Assembly (NCBI GenBank): GCA_947466075.1
Contig: CANIBP010000036.1
Coordinates: 1 to 64,000 of the forward strand
Length of the DNA stretch: 64,000 bases
From: Verrucomicrobiaceae bacterium
GTDB lineage: Bacteria > Verrucomicrobiota > Verrucomicrobiia > Verrucomicrobiales > Verrucomicrobiaceae
Direction: 5' to 3'
The position numbers and the translations under genes are program-made. Positions 48,320 to 57,645 of this stretch are shown piece after piece. The notes under the pieces are model-generated. The model worked only from the letters and a program-made list of their open reading frames with translations, was not told the DNA's origin and did not search any database. Every line of letters starts with the position of its first letter. Position 1 is the first letter of the stretch.

Positions 48320-49189
48320 ATGACACTTCCACCTTCTGTTTCTCTCAGCGAAGAACTCGCGGGTTACCCCATCCTCGACATTGAACATCCTGCCGTCATC
48401 GGCCGCATCGCTTTAAACGGTGCGCATGTGATGGAGTGGATTCCCGAAGGTCACGATCCTGTGCTCTACATGAGCGCCGAGGCCTTGCTTGAGCCGGGCA
48501 AACCCATTCGCGGCGGCATTCCGGTTTGCTGGCCGTGGTTTGGCCCGCATCCGACGGACCCCAGCAAGCCGGCCCACGGTTTTGTGCGCACGATGATCTG
48601 GGAGGTCGATGCGGCACGTGAAACTGAAAAAGAAGTCGAGATCGTCCTCAAACTGCAAGACTCTGCCGAAACCAAGGCGCTTTGGCCGCATGCCTTTACG
48701 GCACGACTGCATGTGCGCATGGGGGCCTCACTTGAAGTCACCCTCCAGACCAGCAACACCGGCGATACCGCCTGGAGCATGACAGGAGCGCTACACACCC
48801 ACCTCAATGTCGAAGACGTGAGGAAAATCGCCATCCACGGCCTGCATGGCACGCAGTATGTCGAAGGCCGTCTCTCTCCCGACAAGCGTCCGCAGCGTGG
48901 CACGATCGTCATCGACCAAGAAGTGGACCGCCTCTATGCCTCCGATGCCACGGTCATCGTGCATGATCCCAAGTGGGGCCGTGAACTCGTCATCGAAAAA
49001 GCGGGTAGCCTCGCGACGGTGGTGTGGAATCCGTGGATTGAGAAATCCAAACGTCTCGCCGATCTACCCGATGAGGCGTATCCCGAATTCCTCTGCATCG
49101 AGGCGGCCAATGCCGGCGAGGATGTGGTTACCATTCAGCCCGGTCATGAGCATCTGCTGATGCAGCGCATCGACGTGCGAAAGATTTGA
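48320..49189 (+). CDS. D-hexose-6-phosphate mutarotase (YeaD-type)
   Basis: A 289-residue aldose epimerase-fold protein that interconverts anomers of glucose-6-phosphate. Typical: LNGAHVMEWIPEGHDPVLYMS, GGIPVCWPWFGPHPTDPSKPAHGFVRTMIW (conserved His/Arg/Phe-Gly-Pro), TGALHTHLNVEDVRK, WNPWIEKSKRLADLPDEAYPEFLCIEAANA. It is the third gene of a run after the PHP hydrolase and cytidine deaminase. Confidence 0.92.
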   Translation: MTLPPSVSLSEELAGYPILDIEHPAVIGRIALNGAHVMEWIPEGHDPVLYMSAEALLEPGKPIRGGIPVCWPWFGPHPTDPSKPAHGFVRTMIWEVDAARETEKEVEIVLKLQDSAETKALWPHAFTARLHVRMGASLEVTLQTSNTGDTAWSMTGALHTHLNVEDVRKIAIHGLHGTQYVEGRLSPDKRPQRGTIVIDQEVDRLYASDATVIVHDPKWGRELVIEKAGSLATVVWNPWIEKSKRLADLPDEAYPEFLCIEAANAGEDVVTIQPGHEHLLMQRIDVRKI

Positions 49190-49244
49190 TCATTGAGTCA
49201 GAGTCATCAGCGGCGCTTTCCTTGACCTCGTGACTGGCCTCGCC

Positions 49245-50540
49245 ATGTCTTCACTCGTGTCGGACGGCCCTCCATTGATCGACCGCGTACGTTTGCGCTC
49301 CAACCAGTGGCGCAAACTGCGTTCGATTGTGCTCAATCTGGCCACAACGGACAGTTTTTACGGCACAAAAATTCGCGAATGGGAGCTGAAGGTGAGCCGG
49401 TTGAACCGCATCGAAGACTTCATCGCGCAGGTGCCGTTCACGACGAAAGCGGACATACAGGCAGACCGAGCAGCGCATCCGCCCTTCGGTACCAATTTGA
49501 CGCGAGCGATCCATCAATACACGCGCTTCTGCCAGACCAGCGGCACCAGCACGGGTGAACCGATGGCTTGGGTGGACACGCCGGAGAGTTGGGAAGCGAT
49601 GCTGAAATGCTGGCAGCGCGTGTTTGAGGCTGCTGGGTTGGTCAAAGGTCGCGACCGAATCTTCTTCGCGTTTTCCTTTGGGCCGTTCCTCGGATTTTGG
49701 ACAGCGTATGAAGCGGCCGCGAAGGATTTTCTCGTTATCCCTGCCGGTGGTTTGTCCAGCCAGGCACGGTTGGAAGCGATGGCACGCTATGGCGCGACGG
49801 TGCTCTGCTGCACACCGACGTATGCGCTGCGTCTTGGCGAATTGATTGGTGAAAGCTCCGGCGTGGAGCGCATGAGCCTGCGCATCAATAAGATCATCGT
49901 GGCAGGTGAAACGGGCGGCAGCGTGCCTGAGGTCCGCAAGCGTCTCGAAAAGCTCTGGGATGCGCGCGTGTTCGATCATCACGGCATGACGGAAGTCGGT
50001 CCTGTGAGCTATGAGTCCGAGGATATGCCACGCTGCTTGATCGTAATGGAAGAGGCTTATCTCGCAGAGATTGTGGATCCGAAAACGGGTGAGGAAGTGC
50101 CGGATGGTGAATGCGGTGAACTGATTCTGACCACGCTCGACCGCACTGCCTGTCCATTGTTGCGTTACCGCACTGGTGATTGGGTGAAGAAGAAACTACA
50201 CCGTGGCCGCTTGGTGCTAGAAGGCGGTATTATGAGCCGCGTGGATGACATGGTCGTCGTGCGCGGTGTGAATGTGTATCCCAGCGCCATCGAAGCCGTG
50301 GTGCGTGAGTTTCCCGAGGTCATCGAATTTATGGTGGAGCAACGCAAGGTCGATGCGATGGACGAGATCGAGCTGCTAGTCGAGATGGACGGCAATGTGG
50401 CAAAACCGTTGCTCAAGCGCATTGAAGCCAAGCTGCGCGACACGTTTTCTCTGCGCATTCCAGTGAAACTGGCCGAACCTCAAAGCCTGCCGCAGCATGA
50501 GTTCAAAGCCAAACGCTGGCGACTAGTCACCGCAGCCTGA
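49245..50540 (+). CDS. Phenylacetate-CoA ligase-like AMP-forming enzyme (PaaK family)
   Basis: A 431-residue adenylating enzyme. The P-loop-like QTSGTSTGEPMAWVDTPESW is followed by FSFGPFLGFWTAYEAAAKDF, IIVAGETGGSVPEVRKRLEKLW, FDHHGMTEVGPVSYESED (core Y/G motif) and LLRYRTGDWVKKK. The C-terminal GGIMSRVDDMVVVRGVNVYPSAIEAVVREFPEV is the usual PaaK tail. No phenylacetate degradation genes are nearby, so the acid substrate is unknown. A GTG at 49230 would add five residues. Confidence 0.88.
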   Translation: MSSLVSDGPPLIDRVRLRSNQWRKLRSIVLNLATTDSFYGTKIREWELKVSRLNRIEDFIAQVPFTTKADIQADRAAHPPFGTNLTRAIHQYTRFCQTSGTSTGEPMAWVDTPESWEAMLKCWQRVFEAAGLVKGRDRIFFAFSFGPFLGFWTAYEAAAKDFLVIPAGGLSSQARLEAMARYGATVLCCTPTYALRLGELIGESSGVERMSLRINKIIVAGETGGSVPEVRKRLEKLWDARVFDHHGMTEVGPVSYESEDMPRCLIVMEEAYLAEIVDPKTGEEVPDGECGELILTTLDRTACPLLRYRTGDWVKKKLHRGRLVLEGGIMSRVDDMVVVRGVNVYPSAIEAVVREFPEVIEFMVEQRKVDAMDEIELLVEMDGNVAKPLLKRIEAKLRDTFSLRIPVKLAEPQSLPQHEFKAKRWRLVTAA

Positions 50541-50548
50541 CTCCAACC

Positions 50549-51223
50549 ATGCCTCTCATCGAACTTACCAACCTCTCAAAGTCCTACACCGATCCGGGCA
50601 GCGGTGCGCGTGTGCCAGTGCTACGCGGTGTTAATCTGAAAATCGAAGCGGGGGAGTCACTGGCCATTGTCGGCCCCTCTGGCTGCGGAAAGAGCACGCT
50701 GCTCAATATTCTCGGAACGCTGGATACACCGGACGAGGGCGAAATCACCTTCGATGGCGAATCGCTCAAGCAAAGCACGCCAAAACAACTCGCTGCCGTG
50801 CGCAGCGAAAAGATCGGCTTCATCTTCCAGCTTCATCACTTAATGCCGCAGTGTTCCGTGCTGGAAAATGTACTGCTGCCCACGCTGGCATTGAAATCGC
50901 CTTCCATCCTCTCACTTCAGCGAGCGGAGACGATGCTGGAGCAGGTGGGACTGAAAGACCGCATGAGTTGGAAGCCTGCGCAGCTTTCTGGCGGAGAACG
51001 GCAGCGTGTGGCGTTTGTGCGTGCGCTGATCAATCAACCGCGACTGATTCTCGCAGACGAACCGACCGGAGCCCTCGATGAAGCCAATGCTGTTGTATTG
51101 ACGGAATTGCTGCTGGAGTTGCAGAAGTCCAACGGTGTCACTTTGGTGATGGTCACACATCATCGCGAGCAGGCGGAATGCATGGGCCGTGTGTTGACGA
51201 TTCACGAAGGCGTCCTGACATGA
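50549..51223 (+). CDS. ABC transporter ATP-binding protein (LolD/YbbA-like)
   Basis: A 224-residue ATPase of the MacB/LolD class. It has Walker A VGPSGCGKSTLLNILG, Q-loop FIFQLHHLMPQCSVLENVLLP, signature LSGGERQRVAFVRALINQP, Walker B LILADEPTGALDE and the switch VMVTHHREQAE. Its stop overlaps the permease start in an ATGA, so it drives the large FtsX-type permease that follows. Confidence 0.94.
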   Translation: MPLIELTNLSKSYTDPGSGARVPVLRGVNLKIEAGESLAIVGPSGCGKSTLLNILGTLDTPDEGEITFDGESLKQSTPKQLAAVRSEKIGFIFQLHHLMPQCSVLENVLLPTLALKSPSILSLQRAETMLEQVGLKDRMSWKPAQLSGGERQRVAFVRALINQPRLILADEPTGALDEANAVVLTELLLELQKSNGVTLVMVTHHREQAECMGRVLTIHEGVLT

Positions 51224-54200
51224 AACTCAAGGATTACGTCCTCCAGTCCGCACGTTATTATTGGCGCGGCCATCTAGGACTGTTGTTTGGCACGTTCCTA
51301 GCCGCCACGATTCTTACTGGCTCCATGCTCGTTGGTGATTCGGTGCGTGCGAGCCTGCGTCGCGTTGCCGCTTTGCGTTTGGGTAAGATCGAAGGCGGTG
51401 TGATCGGCGGTGAACGCTGGTTCACGGAAAATCTGGCGCGCAAAACGAAGACGGTGCCGGTCATCATCGCCACGGGATCCGCAAGTGCAGCGAACGGCAA
51501 GGTGCGCGTGAATGGTGCTCAGGTGCTTGGGGTGGACGAAGGATTCTGGAAGCTCAGCACCAGCGGGAAAGCTCTCGCATTCGATAAATCATCGGCCGCC
51601 ATCAATGAACCACTGGCACGCAAACTCGGTGTTAAGGTCGGCGACACAGTGCTCGTGCGATTGGAGCGTCCGAGCGCCATTTCCCGCGATGCGCCGCTCT
51701 CTGGCAGCACGAACCAGGATGTTTCACTGCGGCGCACGGTTGGGGCAATTTTGAGCGCGGAGGATTTTGGTGCCTTTCAACTCACTGCATCGCAGGTGCC
51801 GCCAGATTCGGTGTTTGTGCATCTTGCCGACCTGCAAAAGCAGCTCGATATGGATGGGCGGGTGAATGCCATCCTCAGCACGCATTTTGCGCCGTTGCGC
51901 GCACGCTTGGAAGAGCAGCGCACGCTGGAAGATTTCGCGCTCCAGCTCAAACACATCGATGGAGCGCAGAAGGAATGGGAGATCAGCACCAGTCGTGTGT
52001 TTCTGGATCGGAGCCTGGTGGAAAACCTATGGCTGATCAAAGGCGCACGTGGGGTGATGACTTATCTCGTTAACGGCATCACTTCTGCCAATGGAGCGAC
52101 GCCGTATTCGATGATCACCGGGGTGGATCGTGGTCATGACAATGAAATCACCATTACGCAGTGGTTAGCGGATGATCACAAACTCGCTGTGGGTGATGAG
52201 CTTAAGCTGCAATACTTCGTCGTCGGTCTCGGACGTGAATTGAAGCAACAGAGCGCGAGTTTCACAGTGGCGGGCATTCTGCCGATGACGGACTCGAAGG
52301 TTAGCAAGGCATGGACGCCGGAGTTTCCGGGTGTTTCGGACGTGGACAACTGCCGCGACTGGGAGCCCGGCATCCCGATGAACATGAAGGCCATTCGTGA
52401 CAAGGACGAGGACTACTGGGATGAGTTTAAAGGCACGCCGAAAGGTTTTATCAGTCTCGCCGCCGGTCAAAAGCTGTGGAGCAATCGATTCGGCAATCTC
52501 ACGGCCATTCGTATTCCCGATAATGGGCAGACCAAAGAGGCCTTGAGCAATGCCATCGTGCTGCGGCTGAATCTTGCCGACATCGGCCTCATACCACGCA
52601 ATTTTAAAGGCGAGGCCGGTGCTGCGGCCCAAGGAAGCGTGGATTTTGGCGGATTGTTCATTGGATTGAGTTTGTTTTTGATCGTGGCGGCGTTGGTGTT
52701 CGCTGCGCTGCTGTTTTTGTTCACGCTGGAGCGCCGTGCATCGCAGATTGGCCTGCTGATGGCCGTGGGATGGACGAAAGCCATGGTGCGTCGCGTGTGG
52801 CTTATGGAAGCAGGCGTTATCGCCATCGTCGGTGTGCTCCTCGGTGTGTTCGGCGGGGTGATTTATACGAAGTCAGCACTGCATGGCCTGTCCGCTGTGT
52901 GGAGCGGTGCCACACAAGGATTGCCGCTGATGTTTGATGCGAGTTTCGGCACGATTTTTGGCGCGGCAATCGGCACGCTTGTTGTGGTGCTGGCAACGCT
53001 GTGGTGGGCTAGCCGAACAATCTTCAAAACAGCAACGCGTGATCTGCTAGCTGGCTCATGGAGTGCCGATGCGGCTCCAGTAAACAAAAAAGCGCGGGTG
53101 AAATGGATTCCGCTGCTCTCAGGAATCGCCCTGGTAATGCTCATTGCGGCCTTGTTCGTGAAAAATCCCGTAGCCGTGGCCGGTATGTTCTTCGGCTCGG
53201 GTATGCTGCTCATGATCGTGGGTCTGCTTTATCTTCGCGGCTGGATGCGGCGTGATAGCGGTGCGCTGGCGCGCACGCTTTGGCAGATCGGTTCGCGTAA
53301 CATCTCGCGACGTCCTTCACGCAGTCTGGCGGTGATCGGCATGATGGCGGGCGGCATCTTCCTCGTGGTGGCGGTGAACGCTTTCCGCATGAGCGCTGGA
53401 GATGAAACCAAGCGTGACTCAGGCACGGGCGGTTTTGCGCTCATCGGTGAGTCGTCGTTGCCGGTGTATGAGGATCTAAATTCGAAGACGGGCTGGGATG
53501 CCTTTGGTCTGGATGAAAAACTCATGCCGAAAGTCCGCGTCGTGCCGTTTCGTGTGAAGGAAGGCGATGATGCGAGCTGTTTGAACCTGAACCGTGCGCA
53601 GAAGCCAGTGCTCGTGGGCGTTGATCCGACGAAGCTGGCCGGTTCGTTCGCGTTTGCATCGGGTTCGTGGGACAAACTCAGCGATGCTTCGTTTGTGCCT
53701 GCCATCGCCGATCAAGCGACGGCGATGTGGGGTCTTGGCAAAGGTGTCGGAGACACGCTCGACTATCAGGACAGTGCCGGGAACACCTTTCAGGTCAAAA
53801 TCGTCGGCTTGCTGGCCGGTTCGGTGCTTCAGGGTAAAATGATCATCAATGAGCAGGCCTTTCTGGCAAAGTATCCTGATGCGGCGGGTTATCGCTTCTT
53901 CTTGTTGGATGCCAAGCCGGAGCATGCCGCTGAAATCGCCGCGCATCTAACGCGACAGCTTGAGCAGCGTGGTCTCGCGCTGGAACCGGCACGGCAGCGA
54001 CTGGAGGTGTTCTTGAGCGTGCAGAATACCTACATCGGTATCTTCACGGTGCTGGGCGGTTTGGGCGTGTTACTGGGCACTGCGGGAATCGGGGTGCTCA
54101 TCGCACGCCATGTGCTGGAGCGGCGTGGCGAGCTTGGACTCATGCAGGCGCTCGGATTCCAAGTCGGATCGCTGCGCGCAATGATTCTTGGTGAGCACAG

Positions 54201-54408
54201 CGTGCTGCTGGTGCTGGGCGTCATTCTCGGTGTCGCCACGGCATCGTTAGCAGTCATCCCGCGTTTGATCGAAAGCGGTGGCGGCGTGCCGGTGGCGTTT
54301 CTTGGCAAACTAATCGTTGCCGTGCTCGGCTTTGGCCTTTGGGTCTGCGTGATCGCTGTTGCGATAGCAGTGCGCGGAAAGTTGACCGAAGCTATTCGGC
54401 GGGAGTAG
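51220..54408 (+). CDS. Large FtsX-type ABC transporter permease
   Basis: A 1062-residue inner-membrane protein. An N-terminal TM helix (LGLLFGTFLAATILTGSML) precedes a large extracytoplasmic MacB-like domain (~20-480). A central membrane block with FtsX motifs follows (SLFLIVAALVFAALLFLFTL, LERRASQIGLLMAVGWTKAMVRR). A second large extracytoplasmic domain (~710-920) precedes a final FtsX block (YIGIFTVLGGLGVLLGTAGIG, LERRGELGLMQALGFQVG). About ten TM helices in total. It is larger than YbbP (~800 aa). The substrate is unknown; MacB/LolCDE relatives move lipoproteins or lipids. The ATG at 51220 gives coupling to the ATPase gene. Confidence 0.9.
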   Translation: MKLKDYVLQSARYYWRGHLGLLFGTFLAATILTGSMLVGDSVRASLRRVAALRLGKIEGGVIGGERWFTENLARKTKTVPVIIATGSASAANGKVRVNGAQVLGVDEGFWKLSTSGKALAFDKSSAAINEPLARKLGVKVGDTVLVRLERPSAISRDAPLSGSTNQDVSLRRTVGAILSAEDFGAFQLTASQVPPDSVFVHLADLQKQLDMDGRVNAILSTHFAPLRARLEEQRTLEDFALQLKHIDGAQKEWEISTSRVFLDRSLVENLWLIKGARGVMTYLVNGITSANGATPYSMITGVDRGHDNEITITQWLADDHKLAVGDELKLQYFVVGLGRELKQQSASFTVAGILPMTDSKVSKAWTPEFPGVSDVDNCRDWEPGIPMNMKAIRDKDEDYWDEFKGTPKGFISLAAGQKLWSNRFGNLTAIRIPDNGQTKEALSNAIVLRLNLADIGLIPRNFKGEAGAAAQGSVDFGGLFIGLSLFLIVAALVFAALLFLFTLERRASQIGLLMAVGWTKAMVRRVWLMEAGVIAIVGVLLGVFGGVIYTKSALHGLSAVWSGATQGLPLMFDASFGTIFGAAIGTLVVVLATLWWASRTIFKTATRDLLAGSWSADAAPVNKKARVKWIPLLSGIALVMLIAALFVKNPVAVAGMFFGSGMLLMIVGLLYLRGWMRRDSGALARTLWQIGSRNISRRPSRSLAVIGMMAGGIFLVVAVNAFRMSAGDETKRDSGTGGFALIGESSLPVYEDLNSKTGWDAFGLDEKLMPKVRVVPFRVKEGDDASCLNLNRAQKPVLVGVDPTKLAGSFAFASGSWDKLSDASFVPAIADQATAMWGLGKGVGDTLDYQDSAGNTFQVKIVGLLAGSVLQGKMIINEQAFLAKYPDAAGYRFFLLDAKPEHAAEIAAHLTRQLEQRGLALEPARQRLEVFLSVQNTYIGIFTVLGGLGVLLGTAGIGVLIARHVLERRGELGLMQALGFQVGSLRAMILGEHSVLLVLGVILGVATASLAVIPRLIESGGGVPVAFLGKLIVAVLGFGLWVCVIAVAIAVRGKLTEAIRRE

Positions 54409-54428
54409 CGACAAACAAGCCGTGCTGT

Positions 54429-55157
54429 TCAGTTCTTGAACAACCGTTTGAAGAAACGCCCCACTTCGAGGCCGGTGTCGCCGGTCCATTCCCAAGCACG
54501 ACGAGCGCCTTGTTTAACGTCGTCGGCAACACGTTCACCTGGAGTCGCGGCGTCATTGACCGACACTCCAAGGGTATTGCTGGCAAGGCCGTTGCTCCAT
54601 TGCTGGTGAATGACCGCGCCGGTTTCGGCTGAAACGACGATGAAGCCCACTTCGGCACCTTTCGTGTCCAGTAGCGCCATCCCCCATTCAGGTGCGCCGG
54701 AGGTGGCGTTGGCGGCGAGTTGATACTGCACGCTCACAAAGTTCGTTTTGGCCAATGCGGCGTTCTGTTGCGCCACCTTGCGTGCTTCAGCGGAGCGAAG
54801 GGTCACGCGATTGAAGGTGATGGACTGGGGCGGCACGCGTTGCAGCAGTTTGGCACCCGCGCCATCAGCATTCGGGGCCCAACCACGCTCGTTTTTGGTG
54901 ATTTTGGCGCGGACCAGTTCGTCTTTGCGAAAAGGATCGCGGGCATAGACGGTCCACTGATTCGGCTCGGCAGCGCTGGGTGCGGACTGGAGCAGCACGA
55001 TGCCCTCGGAGGTCGCGGCACCATATTCCTGGTCGATGATCGTAGCGATTTCAGGGTTGGCGTGAACGAGTGTGGCGGTGGAGATAAAGAGGCCGAACAA
55101 GAGTGTGGATTTTATAAGCGAGAACGGTTGGAGTTGAGAGAATGCGAAGCTGTTCAA
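54429..55157 (-). CDS. Secreted hypothetical protein with probable TTG start
   Basis: A 242-residue protein. The signal (SLIKSTLLFGLFISTATLVHA) is preceded by no in-frame ATG except far upstream, inside the BI-1 gene in another frame. The TTG at 55157 overlaps the BI-1 stop as TTGA and is the likely start. The mature part has two domain-like regions (QEYGAATSEGIVLLQSAPSA...; SVQYQLAANATSGAPEWGMALLDTKGAEVGFIVVSAETGAVI, PepSY-like) and a Trp/Arg-rich tail. No family certain. It is the last gene of a pair with the BI-1 gene. Confidence 0.65.
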   Translation of the reverse strand: MNSFAFSQLQPFSLIKSTLLFGLFISTATLVHANPEIATIIDQEYGAATSEGIVLLQSAPSAAEPNQWTVYARDPFRKDELVRAKITKNERGWAPNADGAGAKLLQRVPPQSITFNRVTLRSAEARKVAQQNAALAKTNFVSVQYQLAANATSGAPEWGMALLDTKGAEVGFIVVSAETGAVIHQQWSNGLASNTLGVSVNDAATPGERVADDVKQGARRAWEWTGDTGLEVGRFFKRLFKN

Positions 55158-55900
55158 TCGCGGCTGCGAAGTTTGGCGAGCAGACGCAAAATTTCGAGGT
55201 AGAGCCAGACGAGGGTGACGAGCAGGCCGAAAGCGGCATACCATTCCATGAACTTCGGTGCACCGGCGGCGCAGCCGTTTTCGATGAAGTCGAAATCGAG
55301 AACTAGGTTGAGTGCGGCGATGACGACCACGAAACCGGAGAAGGCGATGCCGACCCAGCCATTGCCGAACAGGCCGGGAATCTGGACGCCGAACATGCCG
55401 AGCACCCAAGTCGCGAGGTAGAAGATCGCGATGCCTGCGGTGGCGGCGAAGATGCCGAGCTTGAAGTTCTCCGTCGCTTTGATGATGCCAGTCGAATAGG
55501 CAGCAAGGAGGGCGAACAGGATGCCGCAGGTCAGCAGGACGGCGGTGAGCACGATGCCGTGGAAACTGGCTTCAAAGATGGACGAAATCAGGCCAACGAA
55601 CACACCATTGGTGATGGCATAGATCGGAGCCAGCAACGGCGCTGTTTTCGGCACGAAGGAGATGATGAGTGCCAATGCGAAAGGTGCGATCCACCCAAAG
55701 GTCATCGCGGAACCAAACCAGGCTGGCGCATGATCACCAGTGATGAGCTTCCAACTCCAGCTGGCCGCCGTGATGAGCAGCAGGGTGAGAATGGCTGTTT
55801 TGAGAACGGTGCCGTTTAGCGTCATCACGCCATCGGCAGCGTTGCCGGTACGGGATTTCTCGAAGACGTGGTCGCTGAGCGTGGGATTGGAGGTGCGCAT
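55154..55900 (-). CDS. Bax inhibitor-1/YccA family membrane protein
   Basis: A 248-residue protein with seven hydrophobic segments after a soluble N-terminal ~35 residues. TLLLITAASWSW, FALALIISFVPK, IYAITNGVFVGLISSIFEASF and FDFIENGCAAGAPKFMEWYAAFGLLVTLVWLYLEILRLL fit the BI-1 layout, including the acidic residues in the last helices that gate cation leak. The ATG at 55900 (MRTSNPTLSDHVF) is chosen over 55921. It is coupled to the secreted unknown downstream. Confidence 0.85.
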   Translation of the reverse strand: MRTSNPTLSDHVFEKSRTGNAADGVMTLNGTVLKTAILTLLLITAASWSWKLITGDHAPAWFGSAMTFGWIAPFALALIISFVPKTAPLLAPIYAITNGVFVGLISSIFEASFHGIVLTAVLLTCGILFALLAAYSTGIIKATENFKLGIFAATAGIAIFYLATWVLGMFGVQIPGLFGNGWVGIAFSGFVVVIAALNLVLDFDFIENGCAAGAPKFMEWYAAFGLLVTLVWLYLEILRLLAKLRSRD

Positions 55901-55991
55901 GGTGTGGATGGCTAATTTCACCGTCAGATTAGAGGACGGCTGTGGGGTTGGTCAATCCACCTCTTTAGCACAATTGACTCGCGCTTCGCAC

Positions 55992-57611
55992 TCAGCACAC
56001 CGGATCCGCCACCGCATGATGCTGCATGGCGGCTTTGACAAAGCCGTGGAAGAGCGGGTGCGGGTTGTTCGGCTTCGAGAGGAACTCGGGATGGAACTGG
56101 CAGGCGACAAAGTAGGGGTGCGCGGGCAGTTCGATGATCTCGGCGAGATCGCCCTTCGGCGAGGTGCCGGAGATGAGCATGCCTTTGCCTTCCATGAGTT
56201 CTTTGTAGTCAGAATTGAACTCGTAGCGATGGCGATGGCGCTCGGTGATGGTGGCGCTGTGATACAGCTCGAAGGCCTTGCTGCCGGGAACAAGGTCGGT
56301 GACCCAAGAGCCTAGGCGCATGGTGCCGCCGAGCTGCTTCACCTTCTTCTGCTCTTCCATGAGGCTGATGACGGGATGCGGTGTGGCTTTGTCGAACTCG
56401 GTGCTGGTGGCGTCCTTCAAGCCGCAGACGTTGCGGGCGAACTCGATGACTGCGATCTGCATGCCAAGGCAGACACCGAAGTAAGGGATGCCTTTCTCAC
56501 GGGCGTAACGTGCCGCAGTGATTTTGCCCTCGGTGCCACGATCGCCGAAGCCACCGGGAATGAGGATGCCCTGCAGGCCGGTGAGGTAGAGCTCGGGGCC
56601 GGCTTTCTCGATGCTCTCGGCATCGACGCGGACGATGTCCACCTTGCAATCATGCGCGGCTCCGGCATGCGTGAGGGATTCGTAGATGCTCTTGTAGGCG
56701 TCTTGCAGTTCGATGTATTTGCCGACGACCCCGATGCGGACGTGGTGCGTGGGATGGATGACGCGCTGCACAAAACTGCGCCAGCGGGTGAGATCGGGCT
56801 GCGGCGTGGTGAGGTTCAGCAAGCGGCAGACGTTGTCGTCGAGGCGTTCCTCGTGCAGTTTCAAGGGCACCTCATAGATGGTGTGTTTGACGTCACGGAC
56901 TTCGACGACGGCTTCGATGGGCACGTTGCCAAAGAGGGAGATTTTCTCGCGCACGTCGAGGTCGAGCGGGTGCTCGGTGCGGCAGAGGATGATGTGCGGG
57001 GCGATACCGATCTCGCGCAGCTTCGCGATGCTCTGCTGCGTGGGTTTTGTCTTCAGCTCCTGCGCGGCCTTGATGTAGGGCACGAGCGTGGCGTGGATGA
57101 AGAGTACATTTCCGACACCGACTTCGTGGCCGAACTGACGAATGGCTTCGAGGAAGGGCAGGCCCTCGATGTCGCCGACGGTGCCGCCGATTTCGGTGAT
57201 GATCACATCGCCGCCCATTTTCTCGGCGACTTCGTGCATGCGGGCTTTGATCTCATTCGTGACGTGTGGGATCACCTGCACGGTGCGGCCCTGGTATTTG
57301 CCGGCGCGTTCTTTGTCGAGAACGCTCTGGTAAACCTGACCCGAGGTGAGGTTGTTGAGCTTGGAGAGATTCGTATGCGTGAAGCGCTCGTAGTGACCTA
57401 GATCGAGGTCGGTTTCTGCGCCATCGTCGAGCACATAGACTTCGCCGTGCTCGTAGGGATTCATCGTGCCGGGGTCGATGTTCAGATACGGGTCAAACTT
57501 CTGCATGATGACCCGCAAGCCACGGAGTTCGAGCAGGGTGCCGAGGGAAGAGGCGGCCAGGCCTTTGCCGAGTGAGCTAACAACGCCGCCGGTGACAAAA
57601 ATGTATTTCAT
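55992..57611 (-). CDS. pyrG: CTP synthase
   Basis: A 539-residue enzyme making CTP from UTP, ATP and glutamine. The synthetase domain starts MKYIFVTGGVVSSLGKGLAA (P-loop), with DPYLNIDPGTMNPYEHGEVYVLDDGAE and VIITEIGGTVGDIEG. The glutamine amidotransferase domain has GGFGDRGTEGKITA, YFGVCLGMQIAVIEFAR (nucleophile Cys) and CQFHPEFLSKP (His-x-Glu). The ATG at 57611 is the canonical N-terminus; the longer frame is a repeat-like spacer. It lies 34 bases after kdsB on the same strand; CTP is a substrate of KdsB, so the pairing is functional. Confidence 0.97.
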   Translation of the reverse strand: MKYIFVTGGVVSSLGKGLAASSLGTLLELRGLRVIMQKFDPYLNIDPGTMNPYEHGEVYVLDDGAETDLDLGHYERFTHTNLSKLNNLTSGQVYQSVLDKERAGKYQGRTVQVIPHVTNEIKARMHEVAEKMGGDVIITEIGGTVGDIEGLPFLEAIRQFGHEVGVGNVLFIHATLVPYIKAAQELKTKPTQQSIAKLREIGIAPHIILCRTEHPLDLDVREKISLFGNVPIEAVVEVRDVKHTIYEVPLKLHEERLDDNVCRLLNLTTPQPDLTRWRSFVQRVIHPTHHVRIGVVGKYIELQDAYKSIYESLTHAGAAHDCKVDIVRVDAESIEKAGPELYLTGLQGILIPGGFGDRGTEGKITAARYAREKGIPYFGVCLGMQIAVIEFARNVCGLKDATSTEFDKATPHPVISLMEEQKKVKQLGGTMRLGSWVTDLVPGSKAFELYHSATITERHRHRYEFNSDYKELMEGKGMLISGTSPKGDLAEIIELPAHPYFVACQFHPEFLSKPNNPHPLFHGFVKAAMQHHAVADPVC

Positions 57612-57645
57612 GATGGTTCTCGGTTCGCGGTTCTGGGTTCGCAGT

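Noticed and set aside
56376..57401. 341-codon plus-strand frame opposite pyrG
   Set aside because: Antisense shadow of a canonical CTP synthase.
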